From NCBI RefSeq assembly GCF_036227485.1, contig NZ_CP109479.1, positions 868,001 through 932,000 on the forward strand: 64,000 nt of DNA, read 5' to 3'. Below, piece after piece: positions 1 through 7,639 of this stretch (position 1 is the first letter of the stretch; every line of letters begins with the position of its first letter). The DNA is from Streptomyces sp. NBC_01451. Lineage in GTDB: Bacteria > Actinomycetota > Actinomycetes > Streptomycetales > Streptomycetaceae. Under the pieces are notes generated by a model. That model saw only the letters and a list, made by a program, of their open reading frames with translations, was not told the DNA's origin and did no database searches. The position numbers and the translations under genes are program-made.

Positions 1-424
1 TGTCCAGCGCGCCGGGCAGCGGGTGCACGGACAGGTCGGCGTGGGGCACGCGGACGAACTCGGCCTGCGTGCCGTTGATCAGATGGCCGAGGATCCATCC
101 TCCGCCGCCCCGGCACTGCCCGTACCCGCCCTCCCTGCAGAAGCGGCAGCGCCCGCACGCCGTGATGCACGAGACCAGCACCCGGTCGCCGGGGCGAACC
201 GTGCGTACGTCGCCACCGACCTCGACGACCTCGCCGACCGCCTCGTGGCCGAGGACCGTGCCGGGGCGTACCTCCGGCACGTCACCCTTGAGAATGTGCA
301 GGTCCGTGCCGCAGATGGTGACTGCGTCGACACGGACGACCACGTCTGTCGCCTCCTCGATCCCGGGGTCCGGGACGTCCGTCCACTCCGACTGTCCGGG
401 GCCGTTAAAGATGAGTGCCTTCAT
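1..424 (-). CDS. Zinc-dependent alcohol dehydrogenase, N-terminal part (cut by window edge)
   Basis: The minus-strand frame opens at ATG 424 with MKALIFNGPGQSEW and runs off the left edge without a stop, so only about 141 residues are visible. It has the GroES-like fold of medium-chain zinc alcohol dehydrogenases: CGTDLHILKGD carries the first catalytic-zinc Cys, GHEAVGEV the catalytic-zinc His-Glu, and a run of CxxC-spaced cysteines (CGRCRFC) binds the structural zinc. A GGAAGAGGGA ribosome site precedes the ATG. It is divergent from the CBS gene at 691, and the tandem 14-bp boxes at 563-598 lie between them. Family known; substrate unknown. Confidence 0.85.
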   Translation of the reverse strand, partial: MKALIFNGPGQSEWTDVPDPGIEEATDVVVRVDAVTICGTDLHILKGDVPEVRPGTVLGHEAVGEVVEVGGDVRTVRPGDRVLVSCITACGRCRFCREGGYGQCRGGGGWILGHLINGTQAEFVRVPHADLSVHPLPGALD

Positions 425-562
425 GACGATCCCTCTTCCCTGCTCTTGTTCCCCGCTCCGCCGGCCCCGGCTCCCGTCACGGCGGATGTGCCGCGGCGTG
501 ATCTCGTCGCGGGCGGAACGGTTCGTCGGTTCCATGCTGACCGGAACGGACACCGCCCGCAT

Positions 563-598
563 GGGCCGCTCGGTCCCTGTCGCGGGGCCGGGCAGTGC
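563..598. promoter_or_regulatory. Tandem DosR-like boxes between alcohol dehydrogenase and CBS gene
   Basis: Box GGGCCG-CT-CGGTCC at 563-576, and a weaker copy GGGCCG-GG-CAGTGC at 585-598, exactly 22 bp further on. The pair lies in the divergent promoter region and could serve both genes. Seen by eye; binding by an OsdR-type regulator is inferred. Confidence 0.6.
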
Positions 599-690
599 CG
601 GGCGGCCCCAGGCGTGGCCCACAGGTCCCTACGAGTCCGGCCCGGGCCGTCGGAGAGTGGAGAGGGGCAACGCCGAAGGAGGCAGCAGCC

Positions 691-1395
691 ATGCGGCACC
701 GCATCGTGAGCGAGCTGATGACCAAGGACGTCGTGAATGTGCGGCGGGACGCGAGCTTCACGGAGATCGCCAAACTGCTCGCGGAGCACGGCATCACGGC
801 CGTTCCGGTCGTGGACGACGCCGACAGGCCCCTCGGAGTGGTCTCCGAGGCCGACCTGTTGCGCAGGGAGGCGCACCGGCTCGAAGCGACGGGGCCGCCG
901 ACCGTCCCACACCCGGAATCCGCCCCGTACACCAAGGCGGAGGCGACCACGGCGGAAGGGCTCATGACCAGCCCGGCCGTCGTCGCCCGCCCCGAGTGGA
1001 CGGTGGTCGAGGCGGCCCGGACGATGGAGCGCAACCGGGTCAAGCGCCTGCCGGTGGTGGACGGGTCCGGTCGGCTGACAGGCGTGATCAGTCGCGCCGA
1101 CCTGCTACGGGTGTTCCTCCGCGGCGACCGTGCCATACGGGAGGAGATCACCGGGGATGTGCTGATGCGCACGCTGGGCATCCCGCCCGACGCGGTGACG
1201 GTGCATGTCGTCGAGGGACAGGTCACCCTGCGCGGCACCGTCGAACGAAGCAGCGTCATACCCGTCGCCCTGCGGCTGTGCCGCAGCGTGGACGGGGTCG
1301 TCGACGTCTCCGCACACCTGGATTTCAAGGTCGCCGACAGCGCCGACCCGGCCACAGCCACCGACGCCCCGCGTCGCGCTCAGCTCTCACCCTGA
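691..1395 (+). CDS. CBS domain-pair protein with C-terminal BON domain
   Basis: 234 residues. Two CBS motifs (about residues 1-60, starting MRHRIVSELMTKDV, and about 88-150, starting AEGLMTSPAVV) form a Bateman module, a fold that usually senses adenine nucleotides. A BON-like domain follows (about 165-215, VHVVEGQVTLRGTVERS), a fold proposed to contact membranes or ligands. ATG 691 was chosen over upstream in-frame starts because an AAGGAGG site sits 8 bp before it. It is one of five CBS proteins in the window; this one and those at 17766, 24691 and 41460 have the clearest BON tails. No enzymatic domain is fused, so a regulatory or ligand-sensing role is likely. Target unknown. Confidence 0.88.
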   Translation: MRHRIVSELMTKDVVNVRRDASFTEIAKLLAEHGITAVPVVDDADRPLGVVSEADLLRREAHRLEATGPPTVPHPESAPYTKAEATTAEGLMTSPAVVARPEWTVVEAARTMERNRVKRLPVVDGSGRLTGVISRADLLRVFLRGDRAIREEITGDVLMRTLGIPPDAVTVHVVEGQVTLRGTVERSSVIPVALRLCRSVDGVVDVSAHLDFKVADSADPATATDAPRRAQLSP

Positions 1396-1438
1396 AGAAG
1401 CCCGGGCGTGCCGCGCCGCGCCCGGGCCCTGCCCGGCA

Positions 1439-1474
1439 GGGCTGAACGGCCCGTCTCCGGGCGCCGGTCGACCC
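1439..1474. promoter_or_regulatory. Tandem DosR-like boxes upstream of Rv1733c-like gene
   Basis: GGGCTG-AA-CGGCCC at 1439-1452 and GCGCCG-GT-CGACCC at 1461-1474; starts are 22 bp apart. They lie about 110 bp before the gene at 1586. The first box is strong and the second is degenerate. Confidence 0.55.
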
Positions 1475-1585
1475 CCAACGGCCCCATGCGCGCTGCCTGT
1501 CAGGCCCATGTCCCGTGCCGTCCCCCCATGCCATCTTTCTCATGGCGCCGATGACCACGGCCATGCCCATGAGGAGGTGCGCACG

Positions 1586-2170
1586 ATGCGCAGGGACACG
1601 CGTACGAAGCAGAGGCTGTGGAGGTGGCGGAGCAATCCGCTGCGGCGCCCCGACGACATCGTCGAGGCCTGGATCGTACTGATCGTGTGGACGGCCGTCG
1701 CGCTGGGCGGCACGCTCGCCGGCCTGGTCGCCGGGCAGTCCGTCGCCGAGTCCCTCGCGCGGCAGCGGGACGGGCGCCACTCCGTCCCGGCGGTGCTCCT
1801 CGAAGACACTCCGGCAGTCGTGGTGACGGAGGCGGGATCCGACCGCCCGCAGGTCCTCGCGAAGGTGCGCTGGACCGCCGCGGACGACTCCGCGCAGACC
1901 GGCGAAGCCAAGGTGGACACCGGCCGCGAGGGCGGTTCGGGGGTGACGATCTGGCTGGACGGCCAGGGGCGACCCACCACGGAGCCGACGACTCCCGGCC
2001 AGGCCACCGTGTACGCCGGCTACGCGGGTACGGCAGTCGCACTCGGGGTCGGCGGCCTCACGTACGCGGCCGGGCGGGTCGTACGCGGCCGGCTGGACCG
2101 GCGGCGCATCGACCAGTGGGGCCGGGAGTGGGACGAGGTCGGCCCCCAGTGGATCCGCAAGACCACCTGA
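1586..2170 (+). CDS. Rv1733c-like two-helix membrane protein
   Basis: 194 residues. There are two hydrophobic segments, one near the N-terminus (IVEAWIVLIVWTAVALG, about 28-53) and one near the C-terminus (about 142-166), separated by a soluble domain of about 90 residues. The tail RRRIDQWGREWDEVGPQW is basic and tryptophan-rich. The same layout and tail motif recur in the protein at 15579-16172, so the two are paralogues. The family contains M. tuberculosis Rv1733c, a DosR-regulated dormancy protein of unknown function. ATG 1586 follows GAGGAGGTG at 1571. The function is unknown; membrane location is predicted from the sequence. Confidence 0.85.
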   Translation: MRRDTRTKQRLWRWRSNPLRRPDDIVEAWIVLIVWTAVALGGTLAGLVAGQSVAESLARQRDGRHSVPAVLLEDTPAVVVTEAGSDRPQVLAKVRWTAADDSAQTGEAKVDTGREGGSGVTIWLDGQGRPTTEPTTPGQATVYAGYAGTAVALGVGGLTYAAGRVVRGRLDRRRIDQWGREWDEVGPQWIRKTT

Positions 2171-2845
2171 GCCTGGACCGGTCGGCCACGGCAACGGGCT
2201 GACCGGCTCAGGCGGGCACGACTCCGGAGGCGGAGGCCGGCCGAGGAGCATCACGGCGAGTTCCGCCGTGGCAAGCCCACCCACGCGCCATGGCACCCAC
2301 CCCGGCGCCCGTTCTCCGATTCCGGTGACCGCCCCGGCAACCGGCCCAAAGCCGACGGGAGCGCCGACAAGGGCAGCGAGGTCGCTGCTGGAGGGGTCCG
2401 CACCGATCAGGGGTGCTGTGACGCCCCACAGTCCATCGGCCCGGGTCGGATCCGGACAACAGGCAGCAACGGCGGGCCGGGCAGCCGCAGTTCGACCGAG
2501 TGCCTGCCGGGAACCCGCACCTGCTGTTCGGCCGGGTGCCGGCCGGGAACCCGTACCTGCTGTTCGCCCGCGCGGCCGTCGGCATCGTGCGAACCCGGGT
2601 GCGGCCGGTGAGCCAACCGCACCCGGCCACGGCCGAGAGGCGGACTCCAGCCCGTTCGCGTTCTCGCCGGCACCCGCGACGGGCAAGCCCTTCCCGGTGT
2701 GCGGCACGGGCGTTGGCCTCCGGTGGTCGTGGCGCGTGCGGGAAGCGACGTCGTGGGCGGCGGTGGCGTTCGGCGCGGCCCGGCCCGGTCCCTGCCGTTC
2801 ACGTCGCCGCGGCGGCGTCGCCATCCGCCCGGGGGGCACGTCGGC
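2171..2845. other. Long non-coding stretch, possibly decayed DNA
   Basis: 675 bases without a convincing gene. Long open frames cross it on both strands, but they are of low complexity and have no good ribosome site. A minus-strand stretch around 2250-2440 reads like protein (LAALVGAPVGFGPVAGAV, ATAELAVMLLGRP), but I cannot assign it to a family; it may be a gene remnant. It contains the 36-bp tandem repeat at 2501-2572. No 14-bp regulatory box was seen. Confidence 0.5.
2501..2572. repeat. Two-copy 36-bp imperfect tandem repeat
   Basis: Copies at 2501-2536 and 2537-2572 share the core CCGGGAACCCGCACCTGCTG, with only a few substitutions between them. The period of 36 keeps reading frame; on the plus strand it would encode PAGNPHLLFGRV followed by PAGNPYLLFARA. 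No real gene is evident around it. Confidence 0.7.
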
Positions 2846-3514
2846 TCAGAGCAGTGTCTGCCAGTAGGACCAGAACCGGGTCCCGATCAGCATCACGATG
2901 GCCAGGTACCAGGTGACCGGTACGGCCCAGTGGAACTCCAGCGCCCCCGCGACCACTCCCCGCGGGGCACGGACGACACCGTGGCGGAGGTTGTGGACGG
3001 TCGTGTACCAGAACATGGCGATGGTGGCCGCCCAGGCCAGGCAGCACCACAGGCACAGCGCCCCGATCTCGTACAGCGCCTGCGTCATCAGCCACATGCA
3101 GAAGACCGCGCCGAACAGTGTGCCCAGGTTCAGTCCGAGCCAGAACCAGCGGCGGAAGCGTGCCCCTGCCAACAGCGCGAACCCGACGAAGGCGACCACC
3201 GGATACGCCGCCAGGCCCAGCAGGGGGTTGGGGAAGCCGAAGGCGGACGCCTGGTCGCTGCTCATCACGTTCGAGCAGGACAGCACCGGGCTGATGTTGC
3301 AGGAGGGCGAGAAGGCCGGGTCCTTGAGGAGCTGGAACTTGTCGATGGTGATCACGAAGGAGGCGAGGATGCCCAGCGCTCCCGACACGATCAGCAGCCA
3401 GGCGAAGGCGACCGAAGCCCCGGTCGCTCCCTTCGGTGTGATCACCCGCTCCCGTCCGTCTTGGTGAGAGGTGGTGGTGAGGTGGTGCACGGTCCTTGTG
3501 CTGCCGTCGGTCAT
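2846..3514 (-). CDS. VKOR-family membrane thiol oxidoreductase
   Basis: 222 residues with about five hydrophobic segments. It has the hallmarks of vitamin K epoxide reductase homologues: a loop cysteine pair (SCNISPVLSCSNV, about residues 76-86) and a membrane-embedded CxxC (ALCLWCCLAW, about 154-160). Bacterial VKOR reoxidises DsbA-like proteins using menaquinone, supporting extracytoplasmic disulfide formation. ATG 3514 overlaps the TGA of the upstream SLOG-like gene (ATGA), so translation is probably coupled. No thioredoxin-like partner lies next to it. The reaction is inferred from the family. Confidence 0.88.
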   Translation of the reverse strand: MTDGSTRTVHHLTTTSHQDGRERVITPKGATGASVAFAWLLIVSGALGILASFVITIDKFQLLKDPAFSPSCNISPVLSCSNVMSSDQASAFGFPNPLLGLAAYPVVAFVGFALLAGARFRRWFWLGLNLGTLFGAVFCMWLMTQALYEIGALCLWCCLAWAATIAMFWYTTVHNLRHGVVRAPRGVVAGALEFHWAVPVTWYLAIVMLIGTRFWSYWQTLL

Positions 3515-4113
3515 CCGAGGGTGCCCGCCCCACTGGTGCTCGGAGTGGACTCCGCGTCCGCGGTGATCGGGCAGTCGCTGTCGCAGGCGCCGTCGCCGTG
3601 CGGTCGGCGGTGGCGGTCCGGGCGCTGTCCGCCCGACGTGCCCGTACGGACGGCACCGGGTGGCCACACCACCTCCACGGGGATCCCGCGGGCCCGGGCG
3701 TACGCCACGAGATGGGCGGTGGCGTCACGGCCGTCGGACGGCGAACCGTCCCAGACGGCCACCAGGCGTTCGCACCCCTCGACCAGTTGCTCGTCCGCGC
3801 CTACGCACTCGTCCCGGCGACCGGGGTCGTACGCCAGCAGGCGCACCTGCCGGGCCAGCCACAGCAACTCGCCGACCGCCGACCGGTCTCGTCCCGGCAG
3901 CAGCACGGGCACCATCGCCTGCGTGGGAATCACCACGACCAGCTCCCGGCCCGTCGCGCGCATCGCCCGGCCGAACGCCAGCGACGCCCCGGCACCCGCG
4001 CGCACCAGTCCCGGCACACCCTCGGCCAGCCGGTCCAGCACCCCTCGCAGCGCGCGCTCCACCGGCTCCAGCGCGTCCGGCGCCAAATCGGCGTGACCCA
4101 CCGCAGTGATCAT
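3511..4113 (-). CDS. SLOG/LOG-like Rossmann-fold protein, translationally coupled to VKOR
   Basis: 200 residues. It starts MITAVGHADLAPDALEPVERAL and carries ADEQLVEGCERLVAVWDGSP and ARARGIPVEVVWPPG, the pattern of SLOG-type nucleotide-sensing Rossmann proteins common in actinomycetes. The last 35 residues are a polar tail with two cysteines (GDGACDSDCP) that looks unlike the core. ATG 4113 follows a GGAAGGAG site; longer frames upstream lack one. The gene is divergent from the hydrogenase maturation protease across a promoter region with four 14-bp boxes. Ligand and partner are unknown; the family call rests on pattern recognition only. Confidence 0.65.
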   Translation of the reverse strand: MITAVGHADLAPDALEPVERALRGVLDRLAEGVPGLVRAGAGASLAFGRAMRATGRELVVVIPTQAMVPVLLPGRDRSAVGELLWLARQVRLLAYDPGRRDECVGADEQLVEGCERLVAVWDGSPSDGRDATAHLVAYARARGIPVEVVWPPGAVRTGTSGGQRPDRHRRPHGDGACDSDCPITADAESTPSTSGAGTLG

Positions 4114-4192
4114 CCACCCGCTCCTTCCAGCCGTACGGCGCCTTCGGCGCCTTCGGTTCGTCAGTGAAGCCAGGACACCCACCGGCCGACCA

Positions 4193-4242
4193 GGGCCGAA
4201 CGGCCCTGCCGGACCGGCGGACGGCACGGGTCCGTTCGGCCC
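4193..4242. promoter_or_regulatory. DosR-like boxes A and B of the hydrogenase/VKOR divergent region
   Basis: A perfect inverted repeat GGGCCG-AA-CGGCCC at 4193-4206, and GGTCCG-TT-CGGCCC at 4229-4242. Their starts are 36 bp apart. They lie 80-130 bp upstream of the minus-strand SLOG/VKOR pair. Confidence 0.65.
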
Positions 4243-4286
4243 TCGCCGTGTCGTCGACGGCCGCGAGGTGCGAGGTCGCGGGGAAA

Positions 4287-4322
4287 GGGAGAGTCGGCCC
4301 TCCGGGACGGGCCGTTCGGCCC
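4287..4322. promoter_or_regulatory. DosR-like boxes C and D, proximal to the hydrogenase maturation genes
   Basis: GGGAGA-GT-CGGCCC at 4287-4300 and the perfect inverted repeat GGGCCG-TT-CGGCCC at 4309-4322. Starts are exactly 22 bp apart. The second ends 37 bp before ATG 4360, a position suited to activation of the plus-strand operon. Confidence 0.65.
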
Positions 4323-4359
4323 CTCCGGAGTCCGGTCGCGACGGTGCACCGTGGGAGGC

Positions 4360-4866
4360 ATGCCGACACGCACGCGGGTCGCCGTCATAGGCGTCGGGAA
4401 CGACTTCCGGCGCGACGACGGCGTGGGCTGGGCCGTGCTCGCCCGGCTGCGGGAACGGGCCGGGGGCCGACCGCTGCCGCCGGACACCGTCCTGGCCACC
4501 TGCGACGGCGACCCCGGGCGGCTGATCGGGCTGTGGCAGGGCGCCCGGCTCGCCGTGGTCGTGGACGCGGCCCATGCCCACCCGGGCACCCCCGGCCGCG
4601 TCCACCGCCTCGCGCTCGACGCCGGACTCCTCGAACAGCCGTCGGCCACCAGCTCGCACGGGCTCGGACTCGGCGAGGCCGTAGAGCTCGCACGGGTGCT
4701 GGATCTGATGCCGGACCGTCTGGTCGTCTACGCCGTGGAGGGCGCCGAGAGCGACCTCGGCACCGGTCTCTCCCCCGCCGTCGCCGCCGCCGTGGATCCC
4801 CTCGCGGAGGCCGTCGAGGACGAGATCACGCGGAACAGCGGCATGACAGCCAGGAGGCCGACATGA
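4360..4866 (+). CDS. [NiFe]-hydrogenase maturation endopeptidase
   Basis: 168 residues. The N-terminus VAVIGVGNDFRRDDGVGW is the signature of the HyaD/HycI/HoxW protease family (GxGNxxxxDDGxG); the Asp and a later His (SSHGLGLGEAVELA) are nickel ligands in studied members. The enzyme trims the C-terminus of the large subunit after nickel insertion; the target at 10846-12195 has the expected tail beyond DPCISCSTH. The start is uncertain: ATG 4360 has GGGAGG only one base upstream, and GTG 4351 has no site, so leaderless translation is possible. Its TGA overlaps the hypF ATG (ATGA). Confidence 0.9.
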   Translation: MPTRTRVAVIGVGNDFRRDDGVGWAVLARLRERAGGRPLPPDTVLATCDGDPGRLIGLWQGARLAVVVDAAHAHPGTPGRVHRLALDAGLLEQPSATSSHGLGLGEAVELARVLDLMPDRLVVYAVEGAESDLGTGLSPAVAAAVDPLAEAVEDEITRNSGMTARRPT

Positions 4867-7154
4867 ACGTGCGCCGCTTCCGGGTGGAGGGCGTCGTCCA
4901 GGGCGTCGGGTTCCGCCCGTTCGTGTACCGCACGGCGGCCGAACTCGGCCTGGCCGGCTGGGTGGCCAACGTCAACGGCCATGTGGAGGGCGAGATCGCC
5001 GGACCGCCCCGCGCGATCGCGGAGTTCGCGTCCCGGCTGCGCACCGGCGCACCGGTGCTCGCCCGGGTGCGCCGCGTCCAACTCACCGGCAGCCCGCGGC
5101 AGTCGGCGTACGACGAGGGTTTCCAGGTACGCGGCAGCGCACCCGGTCACGCGGACCCGGCACCGCGCGAGATCCCGCCCGACGCGGCGATCTGCGACGC
5201 CTGTCTGCGTGAACTGCGCGATCCGCGCGACCGGCGACACCGCTACCCGTTCATCAACTGCACGGACTGCGGGCCGCGTGCCACGATCATCGAGGACCTG
5301 CCGTACGACCGGATCCGCACGACCATGCGCCGCTTCCCGCTGTGCGCGCGGTGCGCGGCCGAGTACGCCGACCCCCGCGACCGGCGCTTCCACGCCGAAC
5401 CCGTCGCCTGCCCCGTCTGTGGGCCGCAGCCCGCCTGGGAGGGTCTGCGCGGCGAGGACGCGCTGCGGGCGGCGGTCAAGACCGTCGCCGGGGGCGGGAT
5501 CGTCGCGCTGAAGGGCCTCGGCGGCTACCAGCTGGTGTGCGACGCGGGTGATCCGCGGGCCGTGGCGGAGCTGCGCCGCCGCAAGCAGCGCCCGGCGAAA
5601 CCGTTCGCCGTCATGGTGCGCGACATCGCGGCGGCGGCCCGGCTGGCGCGGATCGGCGCCACGGAACGCCAGGCCCTGACGTCTCCGGAGCGCCCCGTGG
5701 TGCTCCTCGCCCGCCGCCGGTGGCGCGGAGCGGTGGCTCCGCTCGCCCCCGGGGTGCACCCCGGCCTGTCCCGGGTCGGCCTGCTGCTGCCCACCACCGG
5801 CCTGCACCACATCCTCCTCGACGACCTGGCCCGGCCGCTCGTGGTCACCAGCGGCAACCTCAGTGACGAGCCGATCGCCATCGACGACGCGGAGGCCGCG
5901 CGCACCCTGGCCTCGGTCGCGGACGGCTTCCTCACGCACGACCGGCCGATCCGGTCCCGGTACGACGACTCGGTGGTGCAGTTCACCGGGCGCACCCGGA
6001 TCACGGTCCGCCGCGCCCGCGGACTGGCCCCGGCCCCGATGGCGCTTCCCGTGCGCGAGCCGGTCGCCGGGGCCGGCGCCCAGCTGAAGCACACGTTCGC
6101 CCTCGCCGCCCACGGGCGGGCCCACCTCGGGCCGCACACCGGGGACCTGGCCGACCTGCCGACGTACGACGCGTTCCTGTCGTCGTACGAACACCTCAAG
6201 CAGCTCACCGGCATAGAACCGGTGGCCCTGGCCCATGATCTGCACCCCGGCTATCTGTCCACGCGGTGGGCCGAGGCACAGCCGCTGCGCCGGATCCCGG
6301 TGCAGCACCACCACGCGCATGTGGCCGCCTGCGCCGCCGAGCACGGGGTGCGGGGCCCGTTCACCGGCGTCGCCTACGACGGGCTGGGGCTGGGTGACGA
6401 CGGCACCCTGTGGGGCGGCGAGATCCTCGTCGCCGATCTGGTCGGCTACCGCCGCGTGGGCAGGTTCGCGACCGCGCCGCTGCCCGGCGGCGACGCGGCG
6501 GTGCGCCACCCGTCCCGCACCGCCCTCGGCCAGCTGCTGGGTAGCGAGACACTCGGTTCGCCGCGCCCGTATCCGTGGCTCGCCCGGTCCTTCACGGACC
6601 GGCTCGATCCGGCCGAGGTCTCCACCGTGCGCGCCATGATCGCCCGGGACGTCAACTGTCCACGGGCGTCCAGCGCGGGGCGGCTCTTCGACACGGTCGC
6701 CGCGCTGCTCGGCCTCGCCGCCGAGGTCGGTTACGAGGGCGAGGCGGCCGTCCTGCTCGAAACGGCGGCGGGCGACGCGCACGCCGTACCGCTCGCCCAC
6801 CGCGTCGTGCGGGTGCGGGACCTGTGGGTGTACGACCCCTCGCCGACGCTGGTCGACCTGCTGGAGCGGCAGCTGAGCGGTGAGCCGACGGCCCGGCTGG
6901 CCGCGGCCTTCCACCTGACGCTCTCGATCGTCACCGCGGATCTCGTCGCCCGGGCCGTGGCCGAGGGCGCACCCCGCACCGTGTGCCTGGGCGGCGGCTG
7001 CTTCGTCAACCGCAGGCTGCTCACCGAGGTGAAGCGCCGGCTGCACGCCCAGGGGCTCCGGGTACTGGTGGGCGGTCAGGTCCCGGTCGGGGACGGCGGC
7101 ATCAGCTACGGCCAGGCGGCGGTCGCGGCCGCGCACCTGGCCAGGGAGAGGTGA
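4863..7154 (+). CDS. hypF: HypF carbamoyltransferase, hydrogenase cyanide-ligand synthesis
   Basis: 763 residues, the normal family length. It makes the thiocarbamate on HypE from carbamoyl phosphate and ATP, the source of the CN ligands of the active-site iron. Domains in order: acylphosphatase (about 1-90, VVQGVGFRPFVYR); zinc region with four CxxC pairs spaced 18, 24 and 18 (about 105-185); YrdC-like domain (about 200-385); and the Kae1-like carbamoyltransferase domain with the metal-binding HHHAHVAACAAEHG (about 481-494). ATG 4863 overlaps the previous stop. hypC follows after 6 bp, so these form one operon. No frameshift or missing motif seen. Confidence 0.97.
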   Translation: MNVRRFRVEGVVQGVGFRPFVYRTAAELGLAGWVANVNGHVEGEIAGPPRAIAEFASRLRTGAPVLARVRRVQLTGSPRQSAYDEGFQVRGSAPGHADPAPREIPPDAAICDACLRELRDPRDRRHRYPFINCTDCGPRATIIEDLPYDRIRTTMRRFPLCARCAAEYADPRDRRFHAEPVACPVCGPQPAWEGLRGEDALRAAVKTVAGGGIVALKGLGGYQLVCDAGDPRAVAELRRRKQRPAKPFAVMVRDIAAAARLARIGATERQALTSPERPVVLLARRRWRGAVAPLAPGVHPGLSRVGLLLPTTGLHHILLDDLARPLVVTSGNLSDEPIAIDDAEAARTLASVADGFLTHDRPIRSRYDDSVVQFTGRTRITVRRARGLAPAPMALPVREPVAGAGAQLKHTFALAAHGRAHLGPHTGDLADLPTYDAFLSSYEHLKQLTGIEPVALAHDLHPGYLSTRWAEAQPLRRIPVQHHHAHVAACAAEHGVRGPFTGVAYDGLGLGDDGTLWGGEILVADLVGYRRVGRFATAPLPGGDAAVRHPSRTALGQLLGSETLGSPRPYPWLARSFTDRLDPAEVSTVRAMIARDVNCPRASSAGRLFDTVAALLGLAAEVGYEGEAAVLLETAAGDAHAVPLAHRVVRVRDLWVYDPSPTLVDLLERQLSGEPTARLAAAFHLTLSIVTADLVARAVAEGAPRTVCLGGGCFVNRRLLTEVKRRLHAQGLRVLVGGQVPVGDGGISYGQAAVAAAHLARER

Positions 7155-7160
7155 ACGCAC

Positions 7161-7418
7161 ATGTGCCTGGGCATCCCGGGACGGGTCGTCGAGATCCACG
7201 ACGACGCCGGACTGCGCATGGCGACCGTCGACTTCGGCGGGGTACGGCGCGAGGTCTGCCTCAGCTGCACACCGGAGGCGGACATCGGGTCGTACGTGAT
7301 CGTGCACGTCGGCTTCGCGATCACGCGGGTCGACGAGGCGGAGGCACACCGCACGCTCGACGTGCTGCGGGCGATGGCCGGCGCGGTCGAGGGCGAGCTG
7401 GGCGAGGCGCTGCGTTAG
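7161..7418 (+). CDS. hypC: HypC/HupF-type hydrogenase maturation chaperone
   Basis: 85 residues, beginning MCLGIPGRVVEI. Cys2, exposed after Met removal, is essential in the family for contacting HypD and the large-subunit precursor. HypC shuttles the Fe(CN)2CO unit from the HypD-HypE complex to the large subunit. A GGGAGAGG site precedes the ATG. It closes the first maturation operon; the structural genes start 221 bp further on behind their own pair of regulatory boxes. Confidence 0.97.
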   Translation: MCLGIPGRVVEIHDDAGLRMATVDFGGVRREVCLSCTPEADIGSYVIVHVGFAITRVDEAEAHRTLDVLRAMAGAVEGELGEALR

Positions 7419-7470
7419 CGCTCCGCTGGGGGAAGCGGTGAGAAGGGCCGTTTCGAAACTGCGGGCGGTA

Positions 7471-7512
7471 TGTGGCTGGGCGCGCAGTTCCCCGCGCCCC
7501 TGCGGGGGGGGC
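7471..7512. repeat. Streptomyces-type GC-rich palindromic intergenic repeat
   Basis: GGCTGGGCGCGCAGTTCCCC followed by GCGCCCCTGCGGGG. It folds as a 7-bp stem (7478-7484 with 7493-7499) around an 8-base loop. The motif with a CAGTTCCC loop is very common between genes in Streptomyces chromosomes. It may terminate the hypF-hypC transcript. Confidence 0.6.
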
Positions 7513-7527
7513 ACGCCCCGCCCGGGA

Positions 7528-7563
7528 AGTCCGGTCGGCCCGTCGGGCAGGGACTGTCGGCCC
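7528..7563. promoter_or_regulatory. Tandem DosR-like boxes before the hydrogenase structural genes
   Basis: AGTCCG-GT-CGGCCC at 7528-7541 and GGGACT-GT-CGGCCC at 7550-7563, with starts 22 bp apart. The second box ends 76 bp before ATG 7640. GGGACT is identical to the mycobacterial DosR half-site. This suggests an internal promoter for the structural operon. Confidence 0.65.
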
Positions 7564-7639
7564 CTGTCGTGGGCACCGGCCGAGGGCCGAACCTGGTGGA
7601 GGAGGGAGCACGGAGTCGCCTCGGACAAGGAGAACCGTC

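Noticed and set aside
1325..2839. Open frame of 504 codons on the minus strand across the Rv1733c-like gene and the following gap
   Set aside because: It overlaps a well-supported plus-strand gene with a good ribosome site, and its composition is low-complexity Pro/Ala/Arg. Only about 2250-2440 looks protein-like, and I could not assign it.
4728..7628. Open frame of 966 codons on the minus strand opposite hypF and hypC
   Set aside because: It is the antisense shadow of hypF; the plus strand has all HypF and HypC motifs. Long antisense frames are common at this GC content.
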